This document shows, piece after piece, positions 1 to 5,664 of a stretch of 5,664 nucleotides of DNA. The notes under the pieces are model-generated. The model ran no database searches. It was given only the letters and a program-made list of their open reading frames with translations, and had not been told where the DNA came from. This DNA is from Bacteroidales bacterium (GTDB lineage: Bacteria > Bacteroidota > Bacteroidia > Bacteroidales > Bacteroidaceae), in contig JAUNIV010000182.1 in NCBI GenBank assembly GCA_030523385.1, positions 1 to 5,664 of the forward strand. Reading direction: 5' to 3'. The translations under genes and the position numbers were made by a program. Numbering within the stretch: position 1 is the first letter of the stretch; the number at the start of each line of letters is the position of its first letter.

Positions 1-45
1 AATGTATTAGTTCTCAAAACTTTGCTTATTTTTGCAACGGATTCA

Positions 46-70
46 GTCGCTCTCTAACTAAGAGAGCAAC
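46..70. repeat. Hairpin, 7 bp perfect stem plus 2 outer pairs
   Basis: GCTCTCT at 49-55 pairs with AGAGAGC at 61-67 around a 5-base loop. Beyond a C/A mismatch (48/68), two more pairs form (46-47 with 69-70). No T-run follows on either strand, so it is not a textbook intrinsic terminator. It could mark the transcript end of a gene left of the window. Confidence 0.5.
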
Positions 71-165
71 CAAAATGTTAAAATCCTCCCTTCCCTATAA
101 ATCAATCACTTATTTTTAATATTTCATTCAGATAAACAAGCATAAAAGCGTGTAGGGGCGGAAAA

Positions 166-185
166 TATTCCATCCTCATGGAATA
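166..185 (-). terminator. Candidate intrinsic terminator of the leftward operon
   Basis: TATTCCAT (166-173) and ATGGAATA (178-185) form a perfect 8 bp stem with a 4-base loop. Read on the minus strand, the stem is followed at once by TTTTCC, a short T-run. It lies about 120 bases past the EnvC-like stop codon. The stem is AT-rich (3 G-C pairs of 8) and the T-run is short, so termination may be weak. The plus-strand reading has no T-run after the stem. Confidence 0.35.
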
Positions 186-238
186 GGGATAAATGAGGTT
201 ATTAGATGGGATGGGAAATGAAGATATATGCGTGAGCC

Positions 239-256
239 TACGAAGATATCTTCGTA
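239..256. repeat. Perfect 18 bp palindrome
   Basis: TACGAAGATATCTTCGTA equals its own reverse complement. It is a two-fold symmetric site that could bind a dimeric protein as DNA, or form a short stem (about 7 bp, ATAT loop) in RNA from either strand. It sits in the middle of the palindrome cluster. Confidence 0.85.
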
Positions 257-258
257 AG

Positions 259-302
259 CCGATGCATATATTCACGTTGGTCTACGAAGATATATGCATC
301 GG
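259..302. repeat. 13 bp perfect inverted repeat, 18-base spacer
   Basis: CCGATGCATATAT (259-271) is the exact reverse complement of ATATATGCATCGG (290-302). The right arm starts 6 bases past the stop codon (308-310) of the EnvC-like gene, so in the operon transcript the hairpin would form directly after translation ends. No T-run follows, so a role in 3'-end protection or processing is as likely as termination. Confidence 0.85.
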
Positions 303-307
303 ATTCC

Positions 308-1648
308 TTATTTACCCAACCAAAGTTCGGGATTCAGTCGGGTTGTCTCTTTACGAAGCTGGAAGTGCAGCACGGCATTGCCTGAACTGTCCGTATGGAT
401 AGTACCCAACACAGTACGGGCAGTGACTTTGCTGCCTTTCTTGACAGATACATCGGAAAGGTTGCAATAAACAGAAATGTAGTTTCCATGACGCACCAGG
501 ATATTGTTCAGCCCGTTGTACTGGAAAATGGCAGAGACCTCGCCATCAAAGACAGCACGCGCCTTGGCACCCGGCTTGCCCTTGATGTCAATACCCTTGT
601 TGTCTAATTTGACATTGCGCAGGCCTTCCACTGCATATTGTCCGTAGTGACTCACAATGACGTATGGGCCTGTGATGGGCATGGGCAATACGCCCCGGTT
701 GCGCTCAAATGTGCCCGAAAGCTGGCGGTCATCATTATTAAGCGTAAACTTCTCTACGGGGGCAGCTTTCTTGGCAGGTTCTGCCTTGGTGGCAGTATTG
801 GTTCCAGTAGCCGTTGACTTCTTTTCGCTTTCCGCTTTCTTGGCTTCGGCAGCCTTGCGTGCGGCAGCCTCAGCAGCCGCTTTCTTGCGTGCTTCCTCCT
901 CGGCACGTTTGCGCGCCTTTTCTATCTCAATCTCTATCAGGCGGTCTATCTGTGCATTGAGCTGTTGGGCAGAGCGTTTCTTCTTGCTGATTTCGCTTTG
1001 GATGCCTTTCTGCTTCTTCTGAAGATTAGCCACCAGCGTGCGGCGTTCCTTTTCCTGCGACTCCAGCTTCTGCTTCTCGGCCTCGCCCTGTTTCAGCAAA
1101 GCCTCTTTGGCTTTCTTGGTCTGTTCCAGCTCTTGTTTCTTGGCCCTTATCTGTTTCTGCTTGCGTTCTATCTCCATGCCCTGCAAGCGTTGATAGTCGG
1201 CATACTCGCGCACATAGCGCAAGCGGCGGTAAATCTGACTCAGATTATCGGCCGAAAAGATGAACATCAGCTTTTCCTGAATGGTCTTGTTGCGATACAT
1301 GTAGCGCACCGAACTTTCATACTTTTTCTTCTTGTCCGCCAAATCACGCTGCAAAGCGCCCAACTGCTTCTGCAAAGCCGTAATCTCGCCGGATAATGAG
1401 TTGACATCACTCTCTATGATGTTGATGTATTTCCTCCGCTCTTCTATCTGCCCCGTGAGCAGAGCCAAATTCTCCAACTGACTCTTTACATCTTTCTTGG
1501 TAGATTGCAAGAGAGTCTCGGATTCGGCTATCTGCTGGTGCAACTCCTTGCGTTTGGTTTCAAGCTCCCTGATCTTCCGGGTGCTCTGTGCTTGGAGTGT
1601 GCCCAACAGGCTGCACGACATGACAAGTAGCAGGAGGAGGCGTTTCAT
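308..1648 (-). CDS. envC: EnvC-like murein hydrolase activator (coiled coil + degenerate LytM/M23)
   Basis: Exported 446-residue protein, probably periplasmic, that by family would activate an N-acetylmuramoyl-L-alanine amidase during septum splitting. A signal peptide spans residues 1-20, with likely cleavage after LQA. Long Lys/Glu/Gln-rich coiled coils occupy about 23-125 and 150-270. A Lys/Ala-rich linker (about 262-300) leads to a LytM domain at about 318-446 that ends NPELWL, like family members I know. The usual metalloprotease residues are largely gone: the first zinc His of HxxxD is Asn350 (Asp354 remains), the catalytic His after YA is Asn396 (YCNL), and the first His of HxH is Val426 (His428 remains). 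This loss is typical of EnvC-type activators and argues against peptidase activity. In E. coli such proteins are controlled by FtsEX; that link is inferred here. The start overlaps the previous stop as ATGA, so it is the last gene of the operon. The symbol is given at family level. Confidence 0.9.
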   Translation of the reverse strand: MKRLLLLLVMSCSLLGTLQAQSTRKIRELETKRKELHQQIAESETLLQSTKKDVKSQLENLALLTGQIEERRKYINIIESDVNSLSGEITALQKQLGALQRDLADKKKKYESSVRYMYRNKTIQEKLMFIFSADNLSQIYRRLRYVREYADYQRLQGMEIERKQKQIRAKKQELEQTKKAKEALLKQGEAEKQKLESQEKERRTLVANLQKKQKGIQSEISKKKRSAQQLNAQIDRLIEIEIEKARKRAEEEARKKAAAEAAARKAAEAKKAESEKKSTATGTNTATKAEPAKKAAPVEKFTLNNDDRQLSGTFERNRGVLPMPITGPYVIVSHYGQYAVEGLRNVKLDNKGIDIKGKPGAKARAVFDGEVSAIFQYNGLNNILVRHGNYISVYCNLSDVSVKKGSKVTARTVLGTIHTDSSGNAVLHFQLRKETTRLNPELWLGK

Positions 1649-2484
1649 AGTTTAAGCAACAGTTTTAAGAGGTCCTGCAAATCCATTTTCTCGTATTTGG
1701 CAGACACGGTGGTATGCTTCTCCCAATCATCGTTGACCGAAAGACGGGACAAATCGAACGCCGCCATGACGGGTTTCTTGCCTCCCTCGAAAGACACCTG
1801 CATGGAGTTGGGGAAAGGCTTTCCTTCCAACGGGCGGAACTTGTCATACTGCCAGTTTACGCCATAGCCGGTGCCGGACAGGCCGATGTGGCTTTGCTTC
1901 AGCAGGCCATCGGACAGGTCGGTACGGAAACGATAGTCGAAACGCTTGGCGTTCTTTACTTCTATCAGGGCCGTCTTGTCTTCGGGACGCACGGCAAAGG
2001 CCGAGACATCGCGGGCGGTCAATGACGACTTGCCGGGCAGAAAGACCTCGTTCAGGAACAAGGCTTGCAGCGTATGGAAGTCTAAATCAGCATTGGCAAG
2101 GCTCTTCAGTTCATCGAAAGACACCTGCACATAACGCTTGTTCACGCGGTCTATCACCTGCATGCCATCCGGTGAAATCTCGGCACGCCCCACCTCAATG
2201 CCCAACAGATAAGTGACAGACAGTTGGATGACTTCATCACGCTTCATGCGCAATGTTCCTCCCAATTTCACCGGCGACTTGCCATCCACAGTAACGGAAA
2301 GGGACATCTTGGCCGTCACGGCATCCCATGAGGGAGAGCGGCGAATCAGTTCCTCCATATACTCCGTGGCCGACAGGTTGCCGATGGAGGCTTCTTTCTT
2401 CAGGTTCTTGGTAGATGAACAGGAGGAGAAGGCTACGGCCAACAGCAGGGCCACCATATATATATAATAGGTATGTTTCATCAT
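1645..2484 (-). CDS. DUF4292 family lipoprotein, LolB-like
   Basis: A 279-residue predicted lipoprotein. The N terminus (MMKHTYYIYM, a hydrophobic stretch, then FSSC) gives a lipid-modified cysteine at residue 22. The following Ser-Ser-Thr-Lys has no Asp sorting signal directly after Cys. The mature part opens with a helix (about 38-52, EYMEELIRRSPSW). It continues as alternating beta strands (TAKMSLSV, GGTLRMKRDEVIQLSV, GRAEISPDGMQVID, NKRYVQVSF), the pattern of DUF4292 proteins, which resemble the LolA/LolB lipoprotein-carrier fold. A role in lipoprotein handling at the outer membrane is inferred, not shown. It overlaps the gene before it and the gene after it by 4 bases each (ATGA), so it is probably translationally coupled to both. 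An alternating AT run of 11 bases (2456-2466) lies in the signal-peptide codons. Family assignment is from memory of the pattern. Confidence 0.85.
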   Translation of the reverse strand: MMKHTYYIYMVALLLAVAFSSCSSTKNLKKEASIGNLSATEYMEELIRRSPSWDAVTAKMSLSVTVDGKSPVKLGGTLRMKRDEVIQLSVTYLLGIEVGRAEISPDGMQVIDRVNKRYVQVSFDELKSLANADLDFHTLQALFLNEVFLPGKSSLTARDVSAFAVRPEDKTALIEVKNAKRFDYRFRTDLSDGLLKQSHIGLSGTGYGVNWQYDKFRPLEGKPFPNSMQVSFEGGKKPVMAAFDLSRLSVNDDWEKHTTVSAKYEKMDLQDLLKLLLKL

Positions 2485-4289
2485 TCTGCAAAGTATTTCT
2501 TTTGTGATATTTTCTTTTTCAACAGCTTGAGTTCTTTCTCGGTGCGCTCTTCGCTGCCTTCCTTGGGCGGTTCCTGCGAGAGCTTATCGGCCTGCTTCCA
2601 GTATTCCACGGCCTTTTCGCGTTCGCCGTTCATGTAGTAGATGTCGCCGCAATGCTCCACCACCACGGCACTCTCCTCGCCTCCGTTCTGCATGGCCTGG
2701 TCTATGTAGATTTTGGCTTCCACGTACTTGCCTTTCTCGAAGAGAATCCAGGCGTATGTGTCTAAGTAAGTGCCGTTGGTCGGTTCCGCCTTCACCGTGC
2801 GATAGCTCATCTCCTCCGCCTTATCCAGATTCTTGCGCTCCAAAGACAAATAGTAGGCGTAATTGTTCAATGCGCCAATGTTGTCTTCCTTATATACAAG
2901 CGCCGAATCGTAAGCAGCGTATGCCTCCACATCCATCTTCTTGATGTGATAGAGGTCGCCCAATATGGCATAGAAATCGGAAGCAATGTCCTTGTTGCTG
3001 CTTTCGGTCACCTGGTTCACGCCTTTGCGGAAGACTTCGAGCGCATTGTCCGTCTGTCCCTGCTGGTGATAGGCCAACCCCATGTAGTAATAGAACTCCA
3101 ATACATCGGGAGTATATTCCAAAGCGGGTGCACAAATCCGGACCACTTCATCCAAATTCTCTTCACGGATGGCAAACTGTAGCAACTGCAAGCGCGCAGG
3201 CGTGTTCTCGGGATCAATGTCGAGCACTTGGTGCAACACCGGCACCGCCTCTTTGTCCATCCTCTTTGTAAGCAGGTATTGGGCAGCGAGCATGGCCATG
3301 TTGGCATTCTCCTGCTTCTCTTTCAGCACGGAAGTAAACAGGCCTGCAATCTTGGTACTGTCTTTGTCGCCCTGTTCCGAACGCAGGATGAGCTGGCGCA
3401 TGACGTTTATCTTGGTATCGCCATCCACATTCTCATTCAGCAAAATGGTATCCAACTGTGCCTGATACAGACTGTCCTGTCCTTTCTTCTCGTAATAGGA
3501 AGCCAAAGAAAGCAACGCGGGCGCGTAGCCGGGTTCGGTATTCAGCACTTGCCGATAAGTCTGATAGGCTTCCTCTTCCTTGCCGTTGTTCAAATAGACA
3601 TCGCCCAACATGGTGAGGTAGCGCATGTCGTAGGGGTATTCTTTGGCCAGACTTTCTATTTCGGTGAATGCCTGCGTATCGTTGTTCATGGCCAGATACA
3701 TGCGGAACTTCTCCATGCTGATTTGTTCGGACTTGCCATCGAGTGCTTCGAGGCGGTCTAAGGCAGCCACCACTTGCTTGTAGTCCTTCGTGCGGTTATA
3801 GAGGTCGATAAGCGCCATCAGCGGTTCCAGACGGGAGGGAAACTGGGTAGCCATGTCTTCATACACGGTTATGGCCTCCTGGTAATTCCCTTTTCCCTGG
3901 TAATAAGCCGCCAAAGTCTGCTTGTACCAGAAGTTCTGCGAGTCGGCAGCTACGGCCTGCTTCAAGGCCTCCTCTCCCCTTTCGGGCTGATTGAGGAACA
4001 TGCAGAAGCGGGAAATCTCGAACAAGGTAGCCGCCCCCTGCGGATAGATGTCCAGACAATGGTTGTATAAATCAAAGGCTGCATCCAGGTCGCCTTTCTC
4101 CTTCATGCGCAATGCCTCCAAAAAGAAATAGTCGTATTTGCGGCGTTGCTCGGGAGTGAGCGGGTCTTTCTCTTCTTTTTGTGTTGCCCTTGAAGCCGAA
4201 GCGGCAGAGCGCTTCATCGTGCCGCACGAAACGAATATGCCCATCAGGCATATCCACAACATGCATCCATATTTCAATCTTCTGTTCAT
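2481..4289 (-). CDS. Tetratricopeptide-repeat lipoprotein
   Basis: A 602-residue protein made mostly of TPR helices. The first unit is near residues 52-85 (YDYFFLEALRMKEKGDLDAA), and about ten or more units can be followed to about residue 575, before a charged Lys/Glu tail. Clear units include YLTMLGDVYLNNGKEEEAYQ, FYYYMGLAYHQQGQTDNALE and LDTYAWILFEKGKYVEAK. Residues 1-22 form a lipoprotein signal peptide (LMGIFVSC, Cys22). The frame is open up to 4403, but that start would lie inside dut and bury the signal peptide. The start at 4289 is chosen because it gives the lipobox, follows the dut stop by 4 bases and has an A-rich leader. TPR lipoproteins are scaffolds for protein complexes; a partner cannot be named. 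Its stop overlaps the DUF4292 start, suggesting that the two envelope lipoproteins act together. Confidence 0.9.
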   Translation of the reverse strand: MNRRLKYGCMLWICLMGIFVSCGTMKRSAASASRATQKEEKDPLTPEQRRKYDYFFLEALRMKEKGDLDAAFDLYNHCLDIYPQGAATLFEISRFCMFLNQPERGEEALKQAVAADSQNFWYKQTLAAYYQGKGNYQEAITVYEDMATQFPSRLEPLMALIDLYNRTKDYKQVVAALDRLEALDGKSEQISMEKFRMYLAMNNDTQAFTEIESLAKEYPYDMRYLTMLGDVYLNNGKEEEAYQTYRQVLNTEPGYAPALLSLASYYEKKGQDSLYQAQLDTILLNENVDGDTKINVMRQLILRSEQGDKDSTKIAGLFTSVLKEKQENANMAMLAAQYLLTKRMDKEAVPVLHQVLDIDPENTPARLQLLQFAIREENLDEVVRICAPALEYTPDVLEFYYYMGLAYHQQGQTDNALEVFRKGVNQVTESSNKDIASDFYAILGDLYHIKKMDVEAYAAYDSALVYKEDNIGALNNYAYYLSLERKNLDKAEEMSYRTVKAEPTNGTYLDTYAWILFEKGKYVEAKIYIDQAMQNGGEESAVVVEHCGDIYYMNGEREKAVEYWKQADKLSQEPPKEGSEERTEKELKLLKKKISQKKYFAE

Positions 4290-4302
4290 TCTTTTACTTT
4301 TT
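4290..4302 (-). promoter_or_regulatory. A-rich translation initiation site deciding the TPR start
   Basis: Directly before the ATG at 4289, the minus strand reads AAAAAGTAAAAGA, overlapping the last codons and stop of dut. Bacteroidota use A-rich, weakly structured leaders rather than strong Shine-Dalgarno sites, so this supports 4289 over the upstream in-frame ATG at 4403. Confidence 0.5.
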
Positions 4303-4728
4303 ACCGGTATGTCCGAATCCGCCTGCGCCCCGTTCCGTATCATCCAGGACTTCCACTTCCTGCCATTGTGCCTGCTCATGGCGTGCGATGACCATCTGCG
4401 CAATGCGTTCTCCGTCTTCTATCATGAAATCTTCGGAGGAAAGGTTGACCAGAATAATGCAAATTTCTCCGCGATAGTCTGCATCAATCGTACCCGGTGA
4501 GTTCAGTACACCAATACCTTTCTTGATAGCCAATCCGCTACGCGGACGAATCTGTGCTTCAAAGCCTTCAGGCAAAGCAATGTAGAGTCCGGTAGGGACC
4601 AGGCAGCGTTGCAAAGGCTTCAGCACGATCGGTTCTTCCAGATTGGCCCGTATATCCATGCCGGCCGATTGCTTAGTGGCATATTCGGGCAAAGCGTGCT
4701 TCGACTTGTTTATGACTTGTACTTTCAT
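4294..4728 (-). CDS. dut: Deoxyuridine 5'-triphosphate nucleotidohydrolase (dUTPase)
   Basis: Cytoplasmic enzyme that hydrolyses dUTP to dUMP and pyrophosphate, keeping uracil out of DNA and supplying dUMP for thymidylate synthesis. The 144-residue length is normal for the homotrimeric family, and all five motifs are present in order. They are SAGMDIRA (21-28), PRSGLAIKKGI (62-72), GTIDADYRG (79-87), GERIAQMVI (106-114) and the glycine-rich TERGAGGFGHTG (131-142), which closes over the triphosphate. Asp82 is the expected catalytic base-activating residue and Tyr85 the uracil-stacking residue, by comparison with E. coli Asp90/Tyr93. It is the first gene of the leftward operon, 4 bases before the TPR lipoprotein. 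Nothing suggests damage or transfer. Confidence 0.97.
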   Translation of the reverse strand: MKVQVINKSKHALPEYATKQSAGMDIRANLEEPIVLKPLQRCLVPTGLYIALPEGFEAQIRPRSGLAIKKGIGVLNSPGTIDADYRGEICIILVNLSSEDFMIEDGERIAQMVIARHEQAQWQEVEVLDDTERGAGGFGHTGKK

Positions 4729-4950
4729 TTCTTTATTACCTTAATCTAATAAGGTGCGAATTTACACATTTACTATGGATTTATCTATGCGTTTACAGTT
4801 TTTTAAACGGAAACAGCTTTTCTTTTTTCATTTTGCAAGCGAATAGAGAGATGACGAGCAGGGGATTTCCACTGTTCTTTTCTCTTTTATGTGGTATCTT
4901 TTTTATATATTTGCCCGATACTATGATTTTAGTAAAAATTAAAATAGTGC
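4729..4950. other. Divergent intergenic region with promoters for both directions
   Basis: 222 AT-rich bases separate the starts of dut (leftward) and the PLD-domain gene (rightward). No gene is seen. For dut, TAAATTCG on the minus strand (4764-4757) is one base off the Bacteroides -7 consensus TAnnTTTG and would leave a leader of roughly 20-25 bases, but no clear TTTG element lies 19-21 bases upstream. CGTTTA (4790-4795) and TAAACG (4804-4809) form a 6 bp inverted repeat. CCTTA/TAAGG (4739-4743/4750-4754) flanks a 6-base loop just before dut. Either could be an operator or chance in AT-rich DNA. Confidence 0.6.
4906..4913 (+). promoter_or_regulatory. Candidate Bacteroides -7 promoter element for the PLD-domain gene
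   Basis: TATATTTG matches the TAnnTTTG -7 consensus of the Bacteroides primary sigma factor exactly. It lies 37 bases before the ATG at 4951, giving a leader of about 30 bases that ends in the A-rich run AGTAAAAATTAAAATAG. A clear -33 TTTG element is not visible at the usual 19-21 base spacing, so the promoter may be weak or activator-dependent. Confidence 0.45.
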
Positions 4951-5664
4951 ATGGCAAGAATATACGATAACATAGAAACCAAATTCACAGAAAGGCTACA
5001 AGGTATTATTACCAATGTGGGGGTAAAGCGTGTGGACTTTTGCGTGGGGTATTTCAACCTGCGAGGATGGAATCTCGTGGTAGACCAAATAGACACGCTG
5101 GCAGGTGATTATACTTACGAGAATGATAAACGGGTATTTCGCAAGTGCCGTTTGTTGATAGGTATGCACCGCCCCGCAGAAGAATTTATACGGCAACTTT
5201 ATACAGAGCGTACATTGCCTGATGCCAACTTTGTCAGTCGTTGTAAACTTGAAATTGCCCATGATTTCAGGCGTCAGCTTCAGTTAGGTTTGCCTACCAA
5301 GCAAGATGAATTTACGCTCTGTCACCTTTCTGCACAGATGAAAGACGAAAAAGTATGTGTGAAATTATACCTGCGTGAACCACTTCACGCAAAGCTCTAT
5401 TTGGCACATCGCCCTGATGACAATTTCAATAAAATTCAAGCCATCATGGACAGCAGTAATCTTACATATTCCGGTTTGACAAAACAAGGTGAATTGAATG
5501 CCGAATTTGGCGACAGTGATAGTGCAGAGAAACTTTCCCGTTGGTTTGATGACCGATGGGAAGACAAATTCTGTCTGGACATTACAAAAGAACTGATAGA
5601 TATTATTGACAACAATTGGGCTGGAGAAAGAGACATTCCACCTTTGTTATATATACTTGAAGAC
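4951..5664 (+). CDS. PLD-family (HKD/BfiI-like) nuclease domain protein, 3' end cut by window
   Basis: The frame is open from ATG 4951 to the edge (238 codons, no stop), so the protein is longer than seen. The key block is PLHAKLYL (144-151), giving His146 and Lys148 of the HxK motif. It is followed by DSSNLTYSGL (167-176, Asn170) and then QGELNAEF (179-186, Glu181). The order H-x-K, N, E with N and E 11 residues apart fits, as I recall, the BfiI/NgoFVII nuclease branch of the phospholipase D family. An N-terminal Rossmann-like half (RVDFCVGYFNLRGW, KCRLLIGMH) precedes it, also typical. Such N-terminal PLD domains are often joined to a superfamily 2 helicase in proteins of about 1000 residues linked to phage defence; the helicase is inferred, not seen. 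Four hand-counted 60-base rows were 33-53% GC, against 45-58% for four rows in the operon. The A-rich leader supports the start. Confidence 0.85.
   Translation, partial: MARIYDNIETKFTERLQGIITNVGVKRVDFCVGYFNLRGWNLVVDQIDTLAGDYTYENDKRVFRKCRLLIGMHRPAEEFIRQLYTERTLPDANFVSRCKLEIAHDFRRQLQLGLPTKQDEFTLCHLSAQMKDEKVCVKLYLREPLHAKLYLAHRPDDNFNKIQAIMDSSNLTYSGLTKQGELNAEFGDSDSAEKLSRWFDDRWEDKFCLDITKELIDIIDNNWAGERDIPPLLYILED

Larger units (their letters stand above)
219..302. repeat. Palindrome cluster with a thrice-used core
   Basis: Within 84 bases the motif GAAGATAT occurs three times on the plus strand (220-227, 242-249, 286-293). Two of these extend to GAAGATATATGC (220-231 and 286-297), and two extend leftward to CTACGAAGATAT (238-249 and 282-293). 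The cluster contains a perfect 18 bp palindrome and a 13 bp inverted repeat, listed separately. The central arm (259-271) can pair with either 290-302 or, over 8 bp, with 224-231, so alternative folds are possible. It begins 6 bases past the EnvC-like stop. Possible roles are an interspersed palindromic repeat, an mRNA 3' stabiliser, or a recombination or protein-binding site; the sequence does not choose between them. Confidence 0.6.
1..307. other. Intergenic region rich in inverted repeats, no supported gene
   Basis: This stretch lies downstream of the leftward EnvC-like gene and runs to the left edge. No convincing coding sequence is visible. Two plus-strand frames are open from the edge, one stopping at 55-57 and one at 115-117, but both are too short and featureless to call as the end of an upstream gene. 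The region holds a 7-9 bp hairpin (46-70), an 8 bp hairpin with a tetraloop (166-185), and a cluster of palindromes (219-302). The open frame that crosses 193-402 on the plus strand is half palindrome and half antisense to the EnvC-like gene, so I do not treat it as a gene. Confidence 0.7.

Noticed and set aside
1..117. C-terminal end of a plus-strand gene from the left of the window
   Set aside because: Two different plus frames are open from the edge and neither has a recognisable sequence, so no gene end can be supported.
219..302. CRISPR array
   Set aside because: The repeated units are short, unevenly spaced and mutually inverted. There are no uniform spacers and no cas gene.
193..402. 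69-codon plus-strand frame across the left intergenic region
   Set aside because: Its first half is encoded by the palindrome cluster and its second half is antisense to the EnvC-like 3' end. It has no recognisable domain.
965..1396. 143-codon plus-strand leucine/phenylalanine-rich frame that looks like a membrane protein
   Set aside because: It is the antisense of the Lys/Glu/Gln coiled coil of the EnvC-like gene; AAG/GAG/CAG codons read backward as Leu/Phe-rich hydrophobic sequence.
3228..3761. 177-codon plus-strand frame opposite the TPR gene
   Set aside because: It is antisense to clear TPR units with a full lipoprotein start and operon context. The frame has no start context or domain of its own.
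4290..4403. Upstream start for the TPR protein (640 residues)
   Set aside because: It would overlap 110 bases of dut and place 38 Arg/Lys-rich residues before a good lipoprotein signal peptide. The ATG at 4289 has the A-rich leader and the right spacing.
4996..5262. 88-codon minus-strand frame
   Set aside because: It is antisense to the PLD-domain gene, whose motifs establish the plus-strand frame.

Overview
The window looks like a chromosomal segment of a Bacteroides or close Bacteroidales relative. This rests on lipoprotein signal peptides of Bacteroidota type, A-rich translation starts in place of strong Shine-Dalgarno sites, a TAnnTTTG-type promoter motif, and the gene set dUTPase / TPR lipoprotein / DUF4292 lipoprotein / EnvC-like protein. 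The species cannot be fixed from the sequence.

Layout. Bases 1-307 carry no gene I can support, but hold a dense series of inverted repeats just downstream of the leftward operon. Bases 308-4728 are one compact operon read leftward (minus strand). Its order is dut (4728-4294), a 602-residue TPR lipoprotein (4289-2481), a 279-residue DUF4292 / LolB-like lipoprotein (2484-1645), and a 446-residue coiled-coil plus LytM protein of the EnvC type (1648-308). Spacing is a 4-base gap and then two 4-base ATGA stop/start overlaps, so translation is probably coupled. Bases 4729-4950 form a divergent promoter region. From 4951 to the right edge runs a rightward gene cut by the window. Its first 238 residues form a phospholipase-D-family (HKD/BfiI-like) nuclease domain.

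How the parts may work together. The three genes after dut all make envelope proteins: two predicted outer-membrane-system lipoproteins and one exported, catalytically degenerate LytM factor that probably activates a peptidoglycan amidase at division. The dUTPase is metabolically unrelated, a housekeeping gene at the head of an envelope operon.

The truncated rightward gene is the best candidate for something unusual. PLD-nuclease domains of this sort at a protein N terminus are often fused to superfamily 2 helicases in defence or restriction-like loci. The part that would show this lies beyond base 5664. The second item worth checking is the palindrome cluster at 219-302, which resembles a repetitive or regulatory DNA/RNA element.
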